Of a DNA stretch of 11,931 bases, positions 7,166-11,931 are shown piece after piece. A program made the position numbers and the translations under genes. This stretch comes from Thermoplasmata archaeon (GTDB taxonomy: Archaea; Thermoplasmatota; Thermoplasmata; Thermoplasmatales; Thermoplasmataceae). The notes beneath the pieces were generated by a model, which was not told where the DNA came from, did no database searches, and saw nothing but the letters and a program-made list of their open reading frames with translations. Where the stretch lies: NCBI GenBank assembly GCA_021797025.1, contig JAKAAK010000078.1, forward strand, positions 1 to 11,931, written 5' to 3'. Every line of letters begins with the position of its first letter. Within the stretch, counting starts at the first letter, position 1.

Positions 7166-9874
7166 ATGGAAAGAAGCATAGAGGAAAAATGGCGTGACCG
7201 ATGGGCGGAAAGTCATATTTTTGAGCCTGTTGCGGATAATACAAAGAAAAAATTTTTCATCACAGTGCCATGGCCCTATACAAATGGTTCACTGCATGTT
7301 GGCCATGGAAGAACCTATACACTGGGAGATATAGTTGCACGTTACAAAAGATTAACAGGGTATAATGTTCTATTCCCCATGGGATTTCATGAAAGTGGCA
7401 CACCTATACTTGCATTCTCAGAGAGATTAAGAAATGGCGATAAGGATACAATCAAACTTTACAGAAATTATTTGTCCGAATATGAAAAACCTGAGGATAT
7501 AGATAGAATACTGGAATCTTTCAGGGAACCTCAGAATATAGCCGATTACTTTTCCAGAGTAATAATAAAGGATTTTATGGATCTTGGATATTCCATAGAC
7601 TGGAGCAGGAAGTTCACATCAGCAGACCCGTTTTACAAGGAGGTCGTAAAATGGCAGTTCAACCAGCTGAACGAAAAGGGACTTATTAAGAAAGGAAGCT
7701 ACCCCATACTGTACAGCATCAAGGAGGAAAATGCAGTAGGTGAGGACGACATCAAGGATGGCGATACGGATAAGGTAAGTATAGAGGAATTCACCGGGGT
7801 ACTGTTCAGGGGTACGGAATATTATCTCATGGCAGCATCACTGAGGCCAGAAACAATATTTGGGGTAACAAATCTATGGATAAATCCTTGGGCAGAATAT
7901 AAAATGGTCAGATATAGGGGAATGAATATAGTGATGTCCAGTAGTGGCTGTAAAAAATTCTCGATGCAGCATGATGATGTTCAGTATATAGGAGATATTT
8001 CTTCTGATGATATAATAGCATTGGAATTCCAGGTTCCACTTGGCAATGAAAAGATCAAAGTTTTAAAGGCTGAATTTGTTGATCCTGATAATGGAACAGG
8101 TATAGTGTATTCTGTGCCTGGCCATTCAATTTTTGATTATGTCTACTATAGGAAAAATGGTATAGAAAATAAAATAAAGAAAGTGGTAAAGGTTAACAGC
8201 AATGTATCAGTAGAATCTCTTGTTGAGAAATATGATCTGGAAGATAATAGTGAAAAACTTAAAGAAGCAACCCAGGAACTATATAAAGAGGAATTTTACA
8301 ATGGTACGCTAATTAATTCTGGAATATACAGTGGCATGTCTGTGGTTGAGGGCAGGGAGGCAATCAAAAATAAAATGCAGGAAAATCATTTGGCATTCAT
8401 ATTCTATGAAACCAGCAGAAAGGCAGTGACCCGCTCCGGATCAGAGATTATAGTTGCCGTTCTCAATGATCAGTGGTTTATTGATTACTCCCCCGAATGG
8501 CTCAAGGAAAAGGCACATAGTCTTGTAAATTCAATGAGATTTTATCCTGAACTCTACAGAAAGCTTATGAACGATGCAATTGACTGGCTCAAGGAAAGAC
8601 CATGCGCAAGGAAAAGAGGTATAGGAACAAAACTGCCATTCGATGATAGATGGGTTATCGAATCATTATCTGATTCAACCATCTATATGCTTGCATATAC
8701 AAATAAAAGGGAACTTGAAAATATATATTCCCATCTGGGAAAGATACCATATGAACTATTTGATTACATCCTTCTTGGGAAGGAGCTCAGGGAAAATCAT
8801 GATGAATATACAATGGCAAATGCCAGAAAAGCCAGAGATGAATTCGCCTACTGGTATGGAAATGATTTAAGGATAACAGCACCACCACATCTATCCAATC
8901 ATCTCGCGTTCTATATAATGAACCATGCGGCTATATTCAGGGGTAAGGAGCTACCTGGTGGTCTCATGATATCCGGACTCGTAATATCCAATGGTGCAAA
9001 GATATCAAAGAGCAAGGGAAATGTAATTTCACTCCTTGAAATAATTAAACGTTATTCTGCGGACATATACAGACTTTTCATGGCTGCAGGTGCCGACATA
9101 TTATCACTTCTTGACTGGAATGAAAAGGACCTTTCATCGGTGATTAAAAGATATTCCTACTTTACAGATATCCTTGAAAATTATTCCAGTAAAAATGCTG
9201 AGGATAATTATATTTATTTATGGTTCAAATCCTCATTTTATAGAAATTTGAAAACTTATATTGCTGACATGGAATCCATGAATATAAGGGATTCCTATAT
9301 AGCAATATTTTACAACGTCATGAACGACCTGAAAAGTGTTGAGAACCGGGGAGGGAACATAAATACTGCTCTTAACCCGGTTCTTTCAGACTGGCTTAAG
9401 GCTCTTTCTCCAATCATACCTTTTGCAGCGGAGGAATACTGGCATAGACATGTGGATGCTGATAGCTTTGTAAGCACACAGACAATTGATATGGATATAG
9501 ACGATAGGATAGATTATAACATTTTAAATTCGGAGAACTACCTTAACAGGGTAATATCCGATATAAGGGAAATCCTTAAAATCATCCATATCAATGCCAG
9601 AAGAGCTACAATAACTGTTTATGGAGAGAAACAGAAAAAATTCCTGGAAGATTATCCTGAGGGGGAGCTGGAAAAGGAATACCGCGCCATGATTGGAGAT
9701 TATATGAAAAACAAAAACAGAATTGCGCAAGAAAATCTTGATGAATACAATATAATAGAAAGAAACAGATCATATCTGGAATCCATTCTAAAGATAGAGA
9801 TAGATATTGTAAAATCGGACAGCATACAGAAGAAAAATCCTTGGCCAGGAAGACCGCTCATCGAGATAAGTTAA
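7166..9874 (+). CDS. leuS: Leucyl-tRNA synthetase, archaeal type
   Basis: Class I aminoacyl-tRNA synthetase that charges tRNA-Leu with leucine; cytosolic; 902 residues, a normal archaeal length. The HIGH motif is HVGH (44-47) within GSLHVGHGRT; the KMSKS motif is KISKS (612-616). The CP1 editing domain carries LRPETIFG (226-233) and GTGIVYSVPGHSIFDY (310-325), with the conserved editing aspartate near 324. The catalytic core resumes with AVTRSGSEIIV (420-430) and DQWFIDY (435-441). The anticodon-binding region includes IIPFAAEEYW (750-759), and the C-terminal tail is of the archaeal/eukaryotic type. Around 182-199 the position of the bacterial zinc-ribbon cysteines reads YSIKEENAVGEDDIKDGD, without cysteines, as in archaeal enzymes. 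ATG 7166 follows the decarboxylase stop with no gap and only a weak GTGG upstream, suggesting translational coupling. Its stop codon abuts that of convergent archease. Confidence 0.96.
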   Translation: MERSIEEKWRDRWAESHIFEPVADNTKKKFFITVPWPYTNGSLHVGHGRTYTLGDIVARYKRLTGYNVLFPMGFHESGTPILAFSERLRNGDKDTIKLYRNYLSEYEKPEDIDRILESFREPQNIADYFSRVIIKDFMDLGYSIDWSRKFTSADPFYKEVVKWQFNQLNEKGLIKKGSYPILYSIKEENAVGEDDIKDGDTDKVSIEEFTGVLFRGTEYYLMAASLRPETIFGVTNLWINPWAEYKMVRYRGMNIVMSSSGCKKFSMQHDDVQYIGDISSDDIIALEFQVPLGNEKIKVLKAEFVDPDNGTGIVYSVPGHSIFDYVYYRKNGIENKIKKVVKVNSNVSVESLVEKYDLEDNSEKLKEATQELYKEEFYNGTLINSGIYSGMSVVEGREAIKNKMQENHLAFIFYETSRKAVTRSGSEIIVAVLNDQWFIDYSPEWLKEKAHSLVNSMRFYPELYRKLMNDAIDWLKERPCARKRGIGTKLPFDDRWVIESLSDSTIYMLAYTNKRELENIYSHLGKIPYELFDYILLGKELRENHDEYTMANARKARDEFAYWYGNDLRITAPPHLSNHLAFYIMNHAAIFRGKELPGGLMISGLVISNGAKISKSKGNVISLLEIIKRYSADIYRLFMAAGADILSLLDWNEKDLSSVIKRYSYFTDILENYSSKNAEDNYIYLWFKSSFYRNLKTYIADMESMNIRDSYIAIFYNVMNDLKSVENRGGNINTALNPVLSDWLKALSPIIPFAAEEYWHRHVDADSFVSTQTIDMDIDDRIDYNILNSENYLNRVISDIREILKIIHINARRATITVYGEKQKKFLEDYPEGELEKEYRAMIGDYMKNKNRIAQENLDEYNIIERNRSYLESILKIEIDIVKSDSIQKKNPWPGRPLIEIS

Positions 9875-10276
9875 TCAAATATCGAATACAACTGTGGCGA
9901 ACCCTTTTCCCGGATCGACATTAAGATCGTAATAGGTTGCGGCCTTTATAACATTTCTATATTCTACATTTTCTGGAAAGCGTGATCCATATATGGTACC
10001 ATGAAGCCGATTTTCACTGAATTCAAGGTCTGAACTGAAATATATAGCATTCTCGGATTCCGCATAGAAAATAACATCATTGAGTAAGTCTATAAGTATG
10101 TTATCAGGGCAATTTTTTTGAATATCGATGCTTTTATGCAATTCCGGTTTCAGAAGGTTTCTGTCTACTATTAAATCAGATATAGTTATGATGGAATTTT
10201 GAAAAATTGTAATATAAGAATTTCCGTATATTCTGACTTTAAGGTCTGCTGTATGGTCTAAAATCTCATAAATCAT
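9875..10276 (-). CDS. Archease, RtcB tRNA-ligase activator
   Basis: Small cytosolic protein of 133 residues that promotes guanylation and multiple turnover of RtcB, the ligase that joins tRNA halves after intron removal. The N-terminal signature is ILDHTADLKVRIYG (5-18), with Asp11 as a likely metal ligand. The C-terminal signature VIKAATYYDLNVDPGKG ends near residue 124, and the chain closes with TVVFDI, giving a second likely metal-binding Asp at 132. Length and both signatures match the family. The start ATG 10276 has a TATA box about 25 bases upstream and no Shine-Dalgarno, so the mRNA is probably leaderless. The gene is 54 bases downstream of the radical SAM gene on the same strand but appears to have its own promoter. 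RtcB is not in this window. The stop codon is directly next to the LeuRS stop on the other strand. Confidence 0.93.
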   Translation of the reverse strand: MIYEILDHTADLKVRIYGNSYITIFQNSIITISDLIVDRNLLKPELHKSIDIQKNCPDNILIDLLNDVIFYAESENAIYFSSDLEFSENRLHGTIYGSRFPENVEYRNVIKAATYYDLNVDPGKGFATVVFDI

Positions 10277-10295
10277 AAGATAGTATAATATTGAT

Positions 10296-10306
10296 AAATA
10301 TAAAAT
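10296..10306 (-). promoter_or_regulatory. TATA box of the archease gene
   Basis: The minus strand reads ttttatat (10298-10305), centred about 25 bases before ATG 10276. That puts the transcription start at the start codon. The sequence between them (ttatcaatattatactatctt) has no Shine-Dalgarno. Confidence 0.5.
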
Positions 10307-10313
10307 GTAGTGC

Positions 10314-10330
10314 TAAAATAAAATATAGAT
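10314..10330 (-). terminator. T-rich terminator after the radical SAM gene
   Basis: Directly after the stop codon of the radical SAM gene the minus strand reads atctatattttatttta, with two runs of four T. No hairpin is seen. The position between a stop codon and a separate promoter for archease fits a simple archaeal T-tract terminator. Confidence 0.4.
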
Positions 10331-11931
10331 TTATTGGTCCGGATTTACGGATGATATCATGGGGATTTCATCCTTGTCCAGATCAAGCCCTATTTCCTTG
10401 GAGGTAAGATTTCTTCCTAAGCTTCTTTCGTAGAACCTTATGATTCTCTTCTTTTCCTCCACGGTGTATTTTCTGAAGTATTTGTCTTTCTTCAGGTCAA
10501 ATCCTGTTTTTTCTTCATACACATTTGCAGGTATTGAATACTTTCTCTGTGTTGAATCTCTGTAAAGTTCCGGTATCACATTGAATGCGCAGAATGGAAT
10601 AACTCTACCATCAGGCATTGCATAGTGTATATCGCATCTCTCGACACGGTCTACATCATATGTGTATGGATCCTGGAAGTGCATGAATCCCACGAACAGA
10701 GATTTATAATGGAAAGCCTTAAGTCCATGATAATCGCCCTCGGTGAAAGCGTTGTACACCATATCCTTTAGTTTGAATCCCTCCGGTGCCTTGCTGTAAT
10801 CCACGAATTTTTTAAGGTGCAACAGCAGTTTAGTAACAGATTCAACCTTCTTTGGAGCCTGCCATTTTGCGTATTTTATGTCATCCCCGAGCTCAGAAAG
10901 GTACTCAAACATTCCCTTGACATCAACAAATCTTGTTACAGGTATGATCTTGTCATTATCAATGAATATGTATGTTCCCATTCCGCATGCAAAGTGTATT
11001 GATAACTTGTATGTCGGGTGGCCTTTAAGTGCGGCAACAAAGTTTGATACATCTGTTGTTGCCGGTACTGTAAAGAAATCTTCCCTTCCTATTGCACCGT
11101 CAAGCTGCTGTTCTATCTTCTTTATTGCTCCAGGAATTGTTATTCTCTGCCTTGCCCTTGCACGGTCTGACATTCTTCCCACAAGGCTCACAGGCTGGAA
11201 GTTTAATCCCCTTACAACATCCATATTGGATTTTGCAAACTTTATCATATCCCCAAGGTACATATCGTTTATTCCGCCTATAACAGTAGGTACAAGAACT
11301 ACTCCCATAGGTGCCTGCTTGTAGTGTTCCAGAGCCATAGGTATTTCCCAGAAATTTTTCGGGTTTGATCTTGGTGTTGGTCCATCAAAACTGGTGTAAA
11401 CAACATTAGAGCCTGCATCCCTTGCCCTCTTGACAAAGTCAGGATCATATGCTGCTCTTACACTGTTTGTATTCATCTGAACGTGTTCATAGCCTTCTTC
11501 CCTTGCGATTTTTATCACATCTATTATATCATCTCTAAGGGTTGGTTCTCCACCTGTAATCTGAACCGCATTGGCACCAACAGGTTTCTCGTTTCTCATT
11601 CTTCTGAGCATTAATCTTATCTGATCAAGGGAGGGCTCGTATATTGGCTCGTTCTCCTTTGCATAGAAGAAACAGTACCAGCATGAAAGGTCGCACCTAT
11701 TTGTTATAACAACGTTTCCCAATCCTGTATGGGATTTGTGTTTTACACAGAGACCACAGTGTGTGGGGCATATGATTTTATCGGCATATATGGCAACGTT
11801 TGGATTCAATATTTTTGTGCCTTCCTTGTCCTGGAATTTTTTTGCCTCCTCATACATATCATAGTCTTCCCAGTACTTTTCCTTTGTTATTCCATGCTCA
11901 GGACATTCCTTGATAAGATCAACTTCTCCTC
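10331..11931 (-). CDS. tes: Radical SAM enzyme, probable tetraether lipid synthase (Tes); N-terminus missing
   Basis: Probable membrane-lipid enzyme of the MJ0619 family, which joins the tails of two archaeol-type lipids by a radical carbon-carbon coupling to give membrane-spanning tetraethers, the main lipids of Thermoplasmatales. The frame runs unbroken to the right edge. The 24 codons before the internal ATG at 11857 encode KECPEHGITKEKYW, half of the rubredoxin-like N-terminal site, so the true start lies outside. Numbering from that ATG, CPTHCGLC (30-37) is a cluster-binding segment, CDLSCWYC (55-62) is the radical SAM CX3CX2C motif, and ITGGEPT (99-105) binds SAM. Further conserved stretches are FACGMGTYIF and a cysteine pair, C-D-I-H-Y and P-F-C-A-F-N, near the C-terminus, possible ligands of another cluster. 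At least 532 residues are visible. Other MJ0619-family radical SAM enzymes of unknown substrate cannot be excluded. A T-rich stretch after the stop suggests its transcript ends before archease. Confidence 0.8.
   Translation of the reverse strand, partial: GEVDLIKECPEHGITKEKYWEDYDMYEEAKKFQDKEGTKILNPNVAIYADKIICPTHCGLCVKHKSHTGLGNVVITNRCDLSCWYCFFYAKENEPIYEPSLDQIRLMLRRMRNEKPVGANAVQITGGEPTLRDDIIDVIKIAREEGYEHVQMNTNSVRAAYDPDFVKRARDAGSNVVYTSFDGPTPRSNPKNFWEIPMALEHYKQAPMGVVLVPTVIGGINDMYLGDMIKFAKSNMDVVRGLNFQPVSLVGRMSDRARARQRITIPGAIKKIEQQLDGAIGREDFFTVPATTDVSNFVAALKGHPTYKLSIHFACGMGTYIFIDNDKIIPVTRFVDVKGMFEYLSELGDDIKYAKWQAPKKVESVTKLLLHLKKFVDYSKAPEGFKLKDMVYNAFTEGDYHGLKAFHYKSLFVGFMHFQDPYTYDVDRVERCDIHYAMPDGRVIPFCAFNVIPELYRDSTQRKYSIPANVYEEKTGFDLKKDKYFRKYTVEEKKRIIRFYERSLGRNLTSKEIGLDLDKDEIPMISSVNPDQ

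Noticed and set aside
10878..11324. Plus-strand open frame of 148 codons inside the radical SAM gene
   Set aside because: Antisense to conserved radical SAM protein sequence, with no promoter or domain support.

Overview
The window looks like a piece of chromosome from a low-GC, moderately thermoacidophilic euryarchaeon of the order Thermoplasmatales, of the Ferroplasma, Acidiplasma or Cuniculiplasma sort. Four things suggest this. The partial thermosome at the left edge closely matches my memory of the Thermoplasma acidophilum beta subunit. Several genes have an archaeal TATA box about 25-33 bases before the start codon and almost no leader. The gene content is archaeal (Lhr helicase, pyruvoyl arginine decarboxylase, archaeal-type LeuRS, archease and a tetraether-lipid-synthase-type radical SAM enzyme). 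Coding is dense and AT-rich, with many AGA, AGG and ATA codons. The species cannot be fixed from the sequence alone.

Layout. Positions 1-554 (minus) hold the N-terminal third of a thermosome beta-type chaperonin subunit, running off the left edge. Positions 656-3361 (minus) hold a 901-residue Lhr-type SF2 helicase with a C-terminal zinc ribbon. A 164-base divergent promoter region follows. Positions 3526-6550 (plus) hold two overlapping paralogues of about 500 residues, both MutS-family ATPases without mismatch-recognition domains. Positions 6626-9874 (plus) hold an apparent two-gene unit: pyruvoyl-dependent arginine decarboxylase, then leucyl-tRNA synthetase, abutting with no spacer. Positions 9875-10276 (minus) hold archease, whose stop codon touches the LeuRS stop codon. 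Positions 10331-11931 (minus) hold a radical SAM protein, probably tetraether lipid synthase (Tes), whose N-terminus lies beyond the right edge.

How the genes fit together. Several serve translation and tRNA: LeuRS charges tRNA-Leu, archease supports the RtcB tRNA-splicing ligase, and arginine decarboxylase makes agmatine, which feeds polyamines and the agmatidine modification of tRNA-Ile. Thermosome and Tes suit life in hot acid (protein folding and membrane-spanning lipids). The part least explained by known biology is the tandem MutS-like pair, transcribed divergently from Lhr. It looks like an obligate two-component ATPase made by gene duplication. Both copies have Asn-Glu where canonical MutS has Asp-Glu in Walker B. 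The pair is the best candidate here for a poorly described system. No RNA genes, insertion sequences or CRISPR arrays were seen, and no gene-free stretch exceeds 300 bases.
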